Of a stretch of DNA of 64,000 nt, positions 49,858 through 57,422 are shown one piece after another (position 1 is the stretch's first letter; each line of letters opens with the position of its first letter). The DNA comes from CAMLHU01 sp049680185 (GTDB taxonomy: Bacteria > Gemmatimonadota > Gemmatimonadetes > Gemmatimonadales > GWC2-71-9). The stretch lies in the NCBI GenBank assembly GCA_049680185.1, contig JBAUHI010000020.1:38157-102156 (forward strand), written 5' to 3'. A model generated the notes under the pieces. The model did no database searches. It worked only from the letters and a program-made list of their open reading frames with translations, and was not told where the DNA came from. The position numbers and the translations under genes are program-made.

Positions 49858-50969
49858 GACAGGGACTTTCGGGTGAGGTCGCGCGCCCACTGGTCGGCGG
49901 TGCGCACGGCGGCGAGGTCGATGGTGCTCGTGGTCTGATGGGCCTCGAGGGCCCGTTCGATCGCCTCGGCGATGCCGCCAAAGGGGATCTGCCCCGCCAG
50001 GAACGCGGCGACCGCCACTTCGTTGGCGGCGTTGAACACCGCTGGTGTGGTGCCGCCGGCGCGCCCGGCGGCGATCCCCGCGGCGAAGGCGCGGAAGCGG
50101 TCGGGTCGGACCGGTTCGAAGGTGAGGGGGCCGGCCGCGACGGGATCGAAGCGGCGGCCGCCGTTATCGGGGAGCCGGGTCGGATGGGTCAGCGCGTAGA
50201 GGATGGGCAGCTCCATCGACGGGAATCCCAGCTGGGCCAGGACGCTCCCGTCCTCGAACTCGCAGAAGGCATGCACCACGCTCTGCGGATGCACCACGAC
50301 CTCGAGCGCCTCGTAGCCCATCCCGAAGAGGAAATGGGCCTCGATGACCTCGAGCGCCTTGTTGGCGAGCGTCGCACTGTCGACGCTGATCTTCGCACCC
50401 ATCTTCCAGGTCGGATGCCGCAGCGCATCGTCCACGGATGCCGCGGCGGTCCGCTCCGCCGGCCATTCCCGGAACGGCCCGCCCGACGCGGTAAGGATCA
50501 GCCGTTGCAGCGACCGGGACTGCCCGGCGATGCATTGGAGCACGGCGCTGTGCTCGGAATCGACCGGCACGATCTCGCCACCACCCTGCCTGGCCGCCTC
50601 GAGCACGAGGGGGCCCGCCATCACCAGCGTCTCCTTGTTGGCGAGCGCCACCCGCTTGCCGGCCCGCAATGCGGCAAGCGTCGCATCGAGACCCGCCGCT
50701 CCCACGATGGCGTTCACCACGATATCGACATCGGGATGGGTCGCGGCCTCGATCAGGCAGCCGGGGCCGCCGGCGTAGCCGTTGCCGACGCCGGGATGGA
50801 CCAAGCCCGCGAACGCCGGGTGCCACTCCGCCACCTGCGCCTCGAGGAGCTCGCGATTCTTCCCCGCCGTGAGGGCCACCAGCCGGAAATGATCCCGCTG
50901 ACGTCGGAGGACGTTGAGCGTGCTCACACCGATCGAGCCGGTGGAGCCGAGGAGGGCGATCCCGCGCAT
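49854..50969 (-). CDS. dxr: 1-deoxy-D-xylulose 5-phosphate reductoisomerase
   Basis: Second step of the MEP isoprenoid pathway and target of fosmidomycin. The 371-aa protein has the NADPH loop LGSTGSIGVSTL, ALANKETLV, PVDSEHSA with metal ligands, TASGGPFR and NPxxx-like WKMGAKISVDSATLANKALE. Overlaps cdsA by one base (TGATG). It shows the cell makes isoprenoids by the MEP route. Confidence 0.95.
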   Translation of the reverse strand: MRGIALLGSTGSIGVSTLNVLRRQRDHFRLVALTAGKNRELLEAQVAEWHPAFAGLVHPGVGNGYAGGPGCLIEAATHPDVDIVVNAIVGAAGLDATLAALRAGKRVALANKETLVMAGPLVLEAARQGGGEIVPVDSEHSAVLQCIAGQSRSLQRLILTASGGPFREWPAERTAAASVDDALRHPTWKMGAKISVDSATLANKALEVIEAHFLFGMGYEALEVVVHPQSVVHAFCEFEDGSVLAQLGFPSMELPILYALTHPTRLPDNGGRRFDPVAAGPLTFEPVRPDRFRAFAAGIAAGRAGGTTPAVFNAANEVAVAAFLAGQIPFGGIAEAIERALEAHQTTSTIDLAAVRTADQWARDLTRKSLS

Positions 50970-51826
50970 CAGAGGATGCCGAAGGCGCGGTACAGGAATG
51001 CGGCGGCCGGGAGGACGAAGTAGAGCGAGTCGAATCGATCGAGCACGCCGCCGTGCCCCGGGATCAGCGCGCTCGAATCCTTGACCCCCGCCGAGCGCTT
51101 GAACAACGATTCGGCCAGATCACCCGCCTGCCCCAGCACCGCCAGCACGCCAGCGAACGCGAGCGTCTCGACCACCGACATCCCGATCCCTGCGGGCGCG
51201 AGCGCCCAGCGGAGGTAGAGCGGCGCCACGATGAGGGCGCCGACCACGCCGGCCACGCCGCCGGCCCAGGTCTTTCCGGGACTGATGACCGGCGCGAGCT
51301 TGGGTCCCCCGATCAATTTGCCGCCGAACATCGCGGCGGTATCGCAGGTCCAGGTGATGACGAGGGGGAACATCACCAGCGCGAGCCCCGGCCACGAGCG
51401 CAGCCCGAAATTCCCGTGCCGAATGACGAGCAGGTAGGTCGGGAGGGCGCCGGCGTAGAGCACGCCGAAGCAGGTGACCGCCACGGCCGCGAGCGGGTGC
51501 TCGCCCGGGGTGCGGCGCCAGAGCGCCACGAGGAGGACCGCCAGCACGCCGAGCACCGCGCCATCGAGGGCGGCATCGGACGTAGTGCCGGGGAACGCGA
51601 CGGCCAGGTAGACGAGGGGAGCAAGCAGCGCCGCGACCGGAAGTCCGAGTCCTGCGATCGGCGCCGCGCCTTCCCGGCGGCTCAGATCGTACAGTTCCCG
51701 GGTGCCGAGGACGGCGACCACGGCCACCAGGAGCACCAGGGGCCAGCCGCCCCACCAGAGGACGGCGCCCGCCACCGGGATGGCCACGGCGGCGAACGCC
51801 ACCCGGCTGGTCATGTTGCTGGCCAT
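50969..51826 (-). CDS. cdsA: Phosphatidate cytidylyltransferase
   Basis: Makes CDP-diacylglycerol, the precursor used by PssA encoded at 9.6 kb. The 285-aa membrane protein has about eight helices and the C-terminal signature S-x-x-KR-x4-KDSS-x2-PGHGG-x2-DRFDS. Start ATG at 51826, one base after the uppS stop. Confidence 0.94.
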   Translation of the reverse strand: MASNMTSRVAFAAVAIPVAGAVLWWGGWPLVLLVAVVAVLGTRELYDLSRREGAAPIAGLGLPVAALLAPLVYLAVAFPGTTSDAALDGAVLGVLAVLLVALWRRTPGEHPLAAVAVTCFGVLYAGALPTYLLVIRHGNFGLRSWPGLALVMFPLVITWTCDTAAMFGGKLIGGPKLAPVISPGKTWAGGVAGVVGALIVAPLYLRWALAPAGIGMSVVETLAFAGVLAVLGQAGDLAESLFKRSAGVKDSSALIPGHGGVLDRFDSLYFVLPAAAFLYRAFGIL

Positions 51827-51827
51827 G

Positions 51828-52571
51828 TCAGACCGAGACGCGACCGAAGCGCCGCTCCCGCCGCTGGTAATCGAGGATGGCCTCGAAGAGGTCCCGTCGG
51901 GTGAAGTCGGGCCAGAGCACCGGCGTCACGTGGATCTCGGCATAGGCGAGCTGCCACAGGAGGAAATTCGAGAGCCGCATCTCCCCGGAGGTGCGAATGA
52001 GGAGGTCGGGATCAGGCCAGCTGGAGGTGAACAGATGCCGCGCGATCGCCGCCTCGTCGACCTCGGCCGGATCGAGCGTCCCCTGCGCCACCTGCTCCGC
52101 CACGAGCCGCGCGGCCCGCGCGATCTCGGCGCGACTGCCATACGAGATGCAGATATTGAGCGCGAGCTTGTCCCCACCCTGGGTGTCGCGCTCGATCCGC
52201 TCGACCGCCTGGCGCGCGGTGGGCACCAGTCGGTCGAGCTCGCCGAGCATCCGGACCGTCACCCCCGCCTGCCGGAGCTCCTGCGCTTCCTTGGCGATGT
52301 ATTCCTCGAGGAGCGCCATCAGGGCGTCGATCTCATCGGCCGGGCGCTGCCAATTCTCCTGACTGAACGCAAAGAGCGTGAGCACTTCGACGCCGGCGGC
52401 CAGCGCACCCTCGATCGCTTCGCGGACCGCGCCCATCCCCGCGTAGTGACCCTGTGATCGCGGGAGGGAGCGACCGGTGGCCCAGCGCCCGTTGCCATCC
52501 ATGATGATGGCGACGTGGGCGGGAATGCCACCATGCAGCCGGAGCCGGTCGAGCAGGTCATCGTGGTTCAC
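51828..52571 (-). CDS. uppS: Isoprenyl transferase (undecaprenyl diphosphate synthase)
   Basis: Builds the C55 lipid carrier for cell-wall precursors. The 247-aa cis-prenyltransferase has HVAIIMDGNGRWA with catalytic Asp25, LTLFAFSQENWQRP, and the C-terminal DLLIRTSGEMRLSNFLLWQ signature. Start is GTG at 52571 with GGAGGT 5 bases upstream, inside the last codons of frr. Confidence 0.95.
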   Translation of the reverse strand: MNHDDLLDRLRLHGGIPAHVAIIMDGNGRWATGRSLPRSQGHYAGMGAVREAIEGALAAGVEVLTLFAFSQENWQRPADEIDALMALLEEYIAKEAQELRQAGVTVRMLGELDRLVPTARQAVERIERDTQGGDKLALNICISYGSRAEIARAARLVAEQVAQGTLDPAEVDEAAIARHLFTSSWPDPDLLIRTSGEMRLSNFLLWQLAYAEIHVTPVLWPDFTRRDLFEAILDYQRRERRFGRVSV

Positions 52572-52572
52572 G

Positions 52573-53127
52573 TCAGACCTCCATCAACTCCTTCTCCTTG
52601 CCTGCCACCAGCTCGTCGACCTGGCGCACCGCGTCATCGGTCAACTTCTGGACCTCCTTCTCGGCGCGCTTGACGTCGTCCTCCGGGAGTCCCTGCAGCT
52701 TCTTCACCTTGGCGTGGGCCTCGCTCCGTGCCTGGCGCACCGCCACGCGTCCCTCTTCGGCGAGCCGGTGGACCAGCTTGACGAGTTCCTTCCGGCGTTC
52801 CTCGGTGAGCTGGGGGAGCGGCACCCGGATGATCGAGCCCTGGGTGGCGGGATTGAGCCCCATGCCGGCATCGCGGATGGCCTTGTCGATGGCGCTCGTG
52901 AGCCCCTTGTCGAAAGGCTGCACCGTGAGGAGCCGCGGTTCCGGTGCCGCCACCATGGCCACCTGGTTGAGCGGCACCGTGCTCCCGTACGCCTCGACGC
53001 GGACCGTATCGAGGAGGCTGGGGGACGCCTTGCCGCTCCGGATGCCGGAGAGTTCGCGCTTGACGCTGTCGATGGCCTTGGCCATCGCGTCACGGGCGGA
53101 CTTGGTGATCTCGGGGATGGTGCTCAT
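52573..53127 (-). CDS. frr: Ribosome recycling factor
   Basis: Dissociates ribosomes after termination together with EF-G. The 184-aa protein shows ELSGIRSGKASPSLLDTVRVEAYG and the long three-helix bundle (LPQLTEERRKELVKLVHRLAEEGRVAVR). Start ATG at 53127 overlaps the pyrH stop by 4 bases. Confidence 0.95.
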   Translation of the reverse strand: MSTIPEITKSARDAMAKAIDSVKRELSGIRSGKASPSLLDTVRVEAYGSTVPLNQVAMVAAPEPRLLTVQPFDKGLTSAIDKAIRDAGMGLNPATQGSIIRVPLPQLTEERRKELVKLVHRLAEEGRVAVRQARSEAHAKVKKLQGLPEDDVKRAEKEVQKLTDDAVRQVDELVAGKEKELMEV

Positions 53128-53834
53128 CGGACGAGGGTGCCGAGCCGTTCACCCTGGAGGATCCGGGTGATGGCGCCGGGCTGGCTGATGTTGAAGACGA
53201 CGATGGGGAGGTGATTCGACTTGCACAGGCCGAACGCGTTGGCGTCCATCACTTCGTAGTTGTTGACGATGGCATCCTGGTACGACAGCTCCGGGATGAA
53301 CTTCGCCGTGGGATCCTTCCGCGGATCGCCGGTGTAGATGCCGTCGACGTTGGTGCCCTTCAGGATGACCTCGGCCTCGACCTCAAGGGCGCGGAGCACG
53401 GCGGCGGTGTCGGTGGAAAAGAAGGGATTTCCCGTGCCGCCGGCAAAGAGTACCAGGCGGCCCTTCTCCTGGTGCCGCTGCGCCCGGCGCCGGATATACG
53501 GCTCGGCCAGCGACTCCATCCGGATCGCGGTCATGACGCGGGTGTCGACGCCCTTCTTTTCCAGCACGTCCTGCACCGCCAGGGCGTTGATGACCGTGGC
53601 CAGCATCCCCATGTAATCCGCGGAGACGCGATCGAGCCCGTCCCGGCTGGCCGTCGCGCCCCGGATGATGTTGCCGCCGCCCACCACCAAGGCCAGCCGC
53701 ACGCCGAGCGCGTGCACGTCCTTGATCGCATCGGCCAGCGCGCCGACCACGTGGAAATCGAGGCCCTGGCCCTTCTCACCGGCCAGAGCCTCGCCCGACA
53801 CCTTCAGGAGTGCACTGCGATAGGCAAGCGCCAT
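53124..53834 (-). CDS. pyrH: UMP kinase
   Basis: Phosphorylates UMP; bacterial-specific amino acid kinase family. About 236 aa with LLKVSGEALAG, VVGGGNIIRG, the GTGNPFFSTDTAA motif and VDGIYTGDPRKDP. The ATG at 53834 shares one base with the tsf stop (TGATG); a GTG 3 bases upstream is equally possible. Confidence 0.95.
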   Translation of the reverse strand: MALAYRSALLKVSGEALAGEKGQGLDFHVVGALADAIKDVHALGVRLALVVGGGNIIRGATASRDGLDRVSADYMGMLATVINALAVQDVLEKKGVDTRVMTAIRMESLAEPYIRRRAQRHQEKGRLVLFAGGTGNPFFSTDTAAVLRALEVEAEVILKGTNVDGIYTGDPRKDPTAKFIPELSYQDAIVNNYEVMDANAFGLCKSNHLPIVVFNISQPGAITRILQGERLGTLVR

Positions 53835-54697
53835 CACGCGTCCCCGATGCGGAAGCGGGCGAACCGGACCACCGTGGCGCCGGGCACCGCCTTGAGCAGG
53901 TCGGCCACGGTCCGGGACTCGTCCTTGACGAACGGCTGGTCGAGCAGTGAACGCTCCTGCGCGAACTTCCGGAGCTTGCCCTCGACGATCTTGGCGCGGA
54001 TCGCCTCGGGCTTCCCCTCCTGCGCCACCTGTTCCTCGGCGATGCGACGTTCCCGGTCCATGACGGCCTGCGGGATGTCCTTCGACGAGACCCCGATCGG
54101 GTCGGCCGAAGCGATGTGGAGCGCCACTTCCTTGGCGAGGGCCAGCGCCTCGTCACTGGTGGCGCCGTCCAGCTCGACCAGCACGCCCACCTGCCGGTTG
54201 TGGTGCAGGTACCAGCCCACGATCCCGCCCTTGGGGCGGAAGTGGGCCAGGCGCTTGACGCTGATGGCCTCACCGATGACGCCGGCCACTTCCTTGACCC
54301 GGATGCCCAGCGGCTTGCCCTCGAAGGTCGCGCTGAGGAGGGGACCGTCCGCGCCCAACGCGTGGATCCCGGCCGGTGCGGTCGCCGCGAAGGCGAGGAG
54401 CCCGAGGCCGAGCGTCTGGAAGCCTTCGGTGCGGGCGACGAAATCGGTCTCGCAGTCGAGCTCGACCATCGTGCCGAAGTCGCCATCCTCGGCGCCGTTG
54501 AGGAAGATAAGGCCCTGGGTGGCATCGCGGCCGGCGCGCTTCTCCGCCTTGGCGATGCCCTTCTTCCGCAGGTTCTCGGCCGCGAGATCCATGTCGCCAC
54601 CGGTCTCCTCGAGCGCCTTCTTGCAATCCATCATCCCCGCGCCGGTGCGGGCGCGGAGTTCGCTGACATCCTTGGGAGTGATCGCCTTCGTCGTCAT
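53834..54697 (-). CDS. tsf: Elongation factor Ts
   Basis: Exchanges GDP for GTP on EF-Tu. The protein begins with the UBA-like ITPKDVSELRARTGAGMMDCKKAL, followed by core domain motifs ELDCETDFVARTEGF and VGVLVELDGATSDEA. About 287 aa from the ATG at 54697; a GTG at 54706 is an alternative start. Downstream of rpsB with two hairpins in the gap. Confidence 0.95.
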   Translation of the reverse strand: MTTKAITPKDVSELRARTGAGMMDCKKALEETGGDMDLAAENLRKKGIAKAEKRAGRDATQGLIFLNGAEDGDFGTMVELDCETDFVARTEGFQTLGLGLLAFAATAPAGIHALGADGPLLSATFEGKPLGIRVKEVAGVIGEAISVKRLAHFRPKGGIVGWYLHHNRQVGVLVELDGATSDEALALAKEVALHIASADPIGVSSKDIPQAVMDRERRIAEEQVAQEGKPEAIRAKIVEGKLRKFAQERSLLDQPFVKDESRTVADLLKAVPGATVVRFARFRIGDA

Positions 54698-54726
54698 GGT
54701 GCTCACGCTTCAGTGTGGATAGACAG

Positions 54727-54765
54727 GCCGCCGCTCACGGCCGGGAACGGACCACGAGCGGCGGC
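54727..54765 (-). promoter_or_regulatory. Stem-loop in the rpsB-tsf gap (tsf-proximal)
   Basis: A 10-bp perfect inverted repeat, GCCGCCGCTC with GAGCGGCGGC, separated by a 19-base loop. With the neighbouring hairpin it may partially terminate or stabilise transcripts and set the S2 to EF-Ts ratio. Confidence 0.5.
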
Positions 54766-54774
54766 GGATCCTGC

Positions 54775-54793
54775 CGGACGGAACGTCCGTCCG
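54775..54793 (-). promoter_or_regulatory. Stem-loop directly after rpsB
   Basis: CGGACGGA-ACG-TCCGTCCG, an 8-bp perfect stem with a 3-base loop, begins 1 base after the rpsB stop codon on the transcribed strand. No T-run follows, so it may be an attenuator or a 3'-end protector rather than a full terminator. Confidence 0.5.
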
Positions 54794-54794
54794 C

Positions 54795-55679
54795 TTACGC
54801 TTCGGTGGGGGCCGTCGCGTCGCCGGGCTCGCCGTCGACGACGTCGGTCTTGAGCCGGGCCGCAATGGCCTCCGGCTTGGGCCGCCGCTTGCGCCGCGGA
54901 CGCCGGCGCCGCCGATCGCCTTCGGCATCGCCCTCGGTGCCACCATCGGTGCTGTAGGTCTCGGCCTCGCCGTCCTCGACGATCTCGCGCAGCGGCATCT
55001 GGGCCCGTGCTTCCCTGAGGACATCGGAGAGGGCGCCGGTCACCAGGGACACCGCGCGGATGGCGTCATCGTTGCCCGGGATCGGGACGGTGATGACATC
55101 CGGATCGGCGTTGGTGTCGACGATCGCCACGACCGGGATGCCCAGCTTGTTGGCCTCGAGCACCGCGATCTTCTCCTTCTTCGCATCGACCACGAAGAGG
55201 GCGCCCGGCAACCGGGCCATGTTCTTGATGCCCTCGAAGTTGCGTGACAGCTTTTCGCGCTCACGCTCGAAGAGGAGCTGTTCCTTCTTGGTGTAGTGCT
55301 CGAACTCGCCTTCGGTCGCACCCTGCTCGAGGTCCCGGAGCCGGCGCAACTGCTTCTTGACCGTCTGGAAGTTCGTCAGGGTCCCGCCGAGCCAGCGCTC
55401 GGTGACGTAGAACGAATTGCTGTTCTGCGCCTCCAGCTGGACGATGGCCTTGAGCTGCTTCTTGGTGCACACGAAGAGCACCGCCTCGCCCTTGAGCACC
55501 ACGCTCTTGAGGAGCTCCTGGGCCTGCTGGATCTGGCGGAGGGTCTTCTGGAGGTCGATGATGTAGATGCCCGAGCGCTCGGCGAAAATGAACCGCCGCA
55601 TCTTCGGGTTCCACCGCCGGGTCTGATGTCCGAAGTGGACGCCGGCTTCGAGCAGATCCTGCAACTGGGGTTGGGCCAT
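54795..55679 (-). CDS. rpsB: 30S ribosomal protein S2
   Basis: Late-binding small-subunit protein. The core (DLLEAGVHFGHQTRRWNPKM, LQKTLRQIQQAQELL, LPGALFVVDAKKEKIAVLEANKLGIPVVAIVDTNADP) is standard. At 294 aa it is about 50 residues longer than the usual S2; the extra C-terminus is acidic, then very basic (RRRRRPRRKRRPKPE), then acidic again, probably disordered and RNA-binding. Start ATG at 55679; the upstream open frame runs through the leader. Confidence 0.95.
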   Translation of the reverse strand: MAQPQLQDLLEAGVHFGHQTRRWNPKMRRFIFAERSGIYIIDLQKTLRQIQQAQELLKSVVLKGEAVLFVCTKKQLKAIVQLEAQNSNSFYVTERWLGGTLTNFQTVKKQLRRLRDLEQGATEGEFEHYTKKEQLLFEREREKLSRNFEGIKNMARLPGALFVVDAKKEKIAVLEANKLGIPVVAIVDTNADPDVITVPIPGNDDAIRAVSLVTGALSDVLREARAQMPLREIVEDGEAETYSTDGGTEGDAEGDRRRRRPRRKRRPKPEAIAARLKTDVVDGEPGDATAPTEA

Positions 55680-55740
55680 GCAGTGCGTCCTGATCCTTCG
55701 TTGGGGTTCGACGTCCATCGCCTTCGTCCCTTCCGCTGAT

Positions 55741-55761
55741 CCCGGGGCCATGTGGCCCGGG
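55741..55761 (-). promoter_or_regulatory. Stem-loop in the rpsB leader
   Basis: CCCGGG-CCA pairs with TGG-CCCGGG (one bulged base, tiny loop) 62 bases before the rpsB start. Autoregulatory structured leaders are known for rpsB in several phyla, but no family match can be tested here. Confidence 0.4.
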
Positions 55762-55797
55762 ACACCCGGCAGAAGGTCCAGCGATGTGCGAGATGGA

Positions 55798-55815
55798 GGC
55801 GCACCGTTGTGCGCC
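55798..55815 (-). terminator. Hairpin after rpsI
   Basis: GGCGCAC-CGTT-GTGCGCC (7-bp stem, 4-base loop) begins 16 bases after the rpsI stop. Without a T-run it may terminate only partly, with rpsB transcribed by readthrough or from an unrecognised promoter. Confidence 0.45.
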
Positions 55816-55831
55816 CCCGACGTGCTCCAGC

Positions 55832-56233
55832 TTACCGCTTGCTGAACTGGAACCGCTTCCGGGCGCCGGGACGACCCGGCTTCTTCCGCTCGACCTCGCG
55901 CGGATCGCGCGTCAGGAGCCCCGCCGTGCGGAGCTTGGCGCGGTGCATTCCATCGGCCGAGATCAGCGCCCGCGCGATCCCGAGCCGCAGCGCACCGGCC
56001 TGGCCGGACTGTCCTCCGCCATCCACGTGAGCCTTGACGTCGAAGGCGCCGAGCGTGTCGGTGGCGGTGAACGACTGCTGGATGTGTTGCACCAACGACG
56101 GACGCGGGAAGTAGTCACCCAGCGTGCGGCCGTTGACATCCCACTTGCCGGTGCCGGGCGTCAGATAGACCCGGGCGACGCTCGTCTTGCGGCGGCCGAC
56201 GGCCTGCCAGCGGAACTCGCTCTTGGCGGTCAT
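55832..56233 (-). CDS. rpsI: 30S ribosomal protein S9
   Basis: Small-subunit head protein whose C-terminal tail reaches the P-site tRNA. The 133-aa product has AVGRRKTSVARVYLTPG, the GGGQSGQAGALRLGIARAL core and the terminal RKRFQFSKR. Start overlaps rplM by 4 bases (ATGA), the usual coupling. Confidence 0.95.
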   Translation of the reverse strand: MTAKSEFRWQAVGRRKTSVARVYLTPGTGKWDVNGRTLGDYFPRPSLVQHIQQSFTATDTLGAFDVKAHVDGGGQSGQAGALRLGIARALISADGMHRAKLRTAGLLTRDPREVERKKPGRPGARKRFQFSKR

Positions 56234-56691
56234 GCGGTCACCTTCTTCTTCGGGGTCGGGGCAACGGAGAAGGGCTCGGGAAGCTGGGCCTGGTGCGGAT
56301 GTTCCGCGCCACCGTAGACCTTGAGCTTGGTCCGGAGCTTCTGCTTGGCGAGGGAGTTCTTCGGCAGCATCCCGAAGACCGCCTTCTCGATGACCCGGTC
56401 CGGATGCTTGGCCAGGATGTTCCGGATCGGCGTATGGCTTTCGTGACCCATGTAGCCGGTGTGCGAGAACACGGTCTTGTCACTGAGCTTGCGTCCGGTG
56501 AGCTTGACCTTCGACGCGTTGACGACCACGACGAAATCGCCGCCGTCCATGTGCGGCGTGAAGGTCGGCTTGTGCTTGCCGCGGATCAGCTGCGCCACCC
56601 GGCTGGCCAGACGGCCGAGCGGGACGCCGGTGGCATCGACCAGCAGCCAGCGGTGCGTGAGATCCTTGGGTTTGGCGGAGAACGTCTCCAT
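56230..56691 (-). CDS. rplM: 50S ribosomal protein L13
   Basis: Early assembly protein of the large subunit. The 153-aa product shows RWLLVDATGVPLGRLAS, RGKHKPTFTPHMDGGDFVVVVNA and the H-PHQAQ-P ending. First gene of the ribosomal run; a good promoter lies 50-79 bases upstream. Confidence 0.95.
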   Translation of the reverse strand: METFSAKPKDLTHRWLLVDATGVPLGRLASRVAQLIRGKHKPTFTPHMDGGDFVVVVNASKVKLTGRKLSDKTVFSHTGYMGHESHTPIRNILAKHPDRVIEKAVFGMLPKNSLAKQKLRTKLKVYGGAEHPHQAQLPEPFSVAPTPKKKVTA

Positions 56692-56740
56692 GACCTGCGC
56701 TTACCCCGCTGAAAAAGTCACGACTTAGGGACAGACTTGT

Positions 56741-56770
56741 AAAATAGCCGTGGATAACGGGTTGGGTCAA
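56741..56770 (-). promoter_or_regulatory. Promoter of rplM-rpsI
   Basis: Minus-strand TTGACC (56770-56765), 18-base spacer and TATTTT (56746-56741) set in an A/T-rich patch; transcription should begin near 56734 with a leader of about 43 bases. Confidence 0.55.
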
Positions 56771-56774
56771 GGGA

Positions 56775-56905
56775 GAGACGGGAGGGAGGCGAATGACGGG
56801 CCGGAAGGAAACGAGGGGAAGGAGATGAAGGAGGAGAACGCGGCGTAGGTGTGCCTCCCGCTCTCCTCGTTCACCTCATCTTCTCCGTCCCTCTCCCACC
56901 TGCTC
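56775..56905. terminator. Purine-rich/pyrimidine-rich imperfect hairpin after the biotin carrier gene
   Basis: A purine-rich stretch (56775-56840, with GGAGATGAAGGAGGAGA at 56821) faces a pyrimidine-rich stretch (56860-56905, CTCTCCTC, CATCTTCTCC, CCCTCTCCC) that is imperfectly complementary. It lies between the stop of the biotin carrier gene (56916) and the rplM promoter, so a terminator is likely. No strict 7-base period is seen here. Confidence 0.4.
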
Positions 56906-56915
56906 ACTCCTCAGA

Positions 56916-57422
56916 TCACCCCGCAACCTCAAACTCCACAAGCACTTGCCCCTTTTCGACCGCCTGGCCGGGTTTGATGTGCACCGCCGATACCCTGCCC
57001 CCCACCTGAGCCCGGAGCTCGTTCTCCATCTTCATCGCTTCGAGCACGACCACGCCGGCCCCGGCGGCAACCTCATCCCCCACGGAAACGGTGATCCGGA
57101 CCACCAGCCCCGGCATCGGCGCCTTGAGTACCGGGGGTCCGGCACCCTTCTGCGCCGCGCCGGTGAGCGAGCGGATGTGCCTGGTCCGCTCGTCGACCAC
57201 CTCCACGACCCACCGCTCCCCGAAGCGTTCCGCACGCCATTGCCCGTGGCCCGCAGCCGCCAGGATCATCGTGCAGGAGGCATCGCCCAACATCAGGCTG
57301 CGTAGGGGCGTGCCTTCAAGCTGGGAGAGGTGCGCCTCGACCGGGCGCCCGTCGACGACCGCGCGCCCGCCCTCGAGCTCGACCACGAACTCCCGGCCCG
57401 CGATGGACACGAAGTACTTCAT
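56916..57422 (-). CDS. Biotin carboxyl carrier subunit of an acyl-CoA carboxylase
   Basis: The 168-aa protein has a C-terminal biotinyl domain (residues about 98-166) with the biotinylated Lys131 in EAMKMEN and KAPMPGLV at its start; the N-terminal 90 residues are a BT-like domain as in the carrier part of propionyl- or methylcrotonyl-CoA carboxylase alpha chains. With AccC (58.7 kb) and PccB (61.3 kb) it probably forms one carboxylase. Start ATG at 57422 overlaps the methyltransferase stop by 4 bases. Confidence 0.88.
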   Translation of the reverse strand: MKYFVSIAGREFVVELEGGRAVVDGRPVEAHLSQLEGTPLRSLMLGDASCTMILAAAGHGQWRAERFGERWVVEVVDERTRHIRSLTGAAQKGAGPPVLKAPMPGLVVRITVSVGDEVAAGAGVVVLEAMKMENELRAQVGGRVSAVHIKPGQAVEKGQVLVEFEVAG

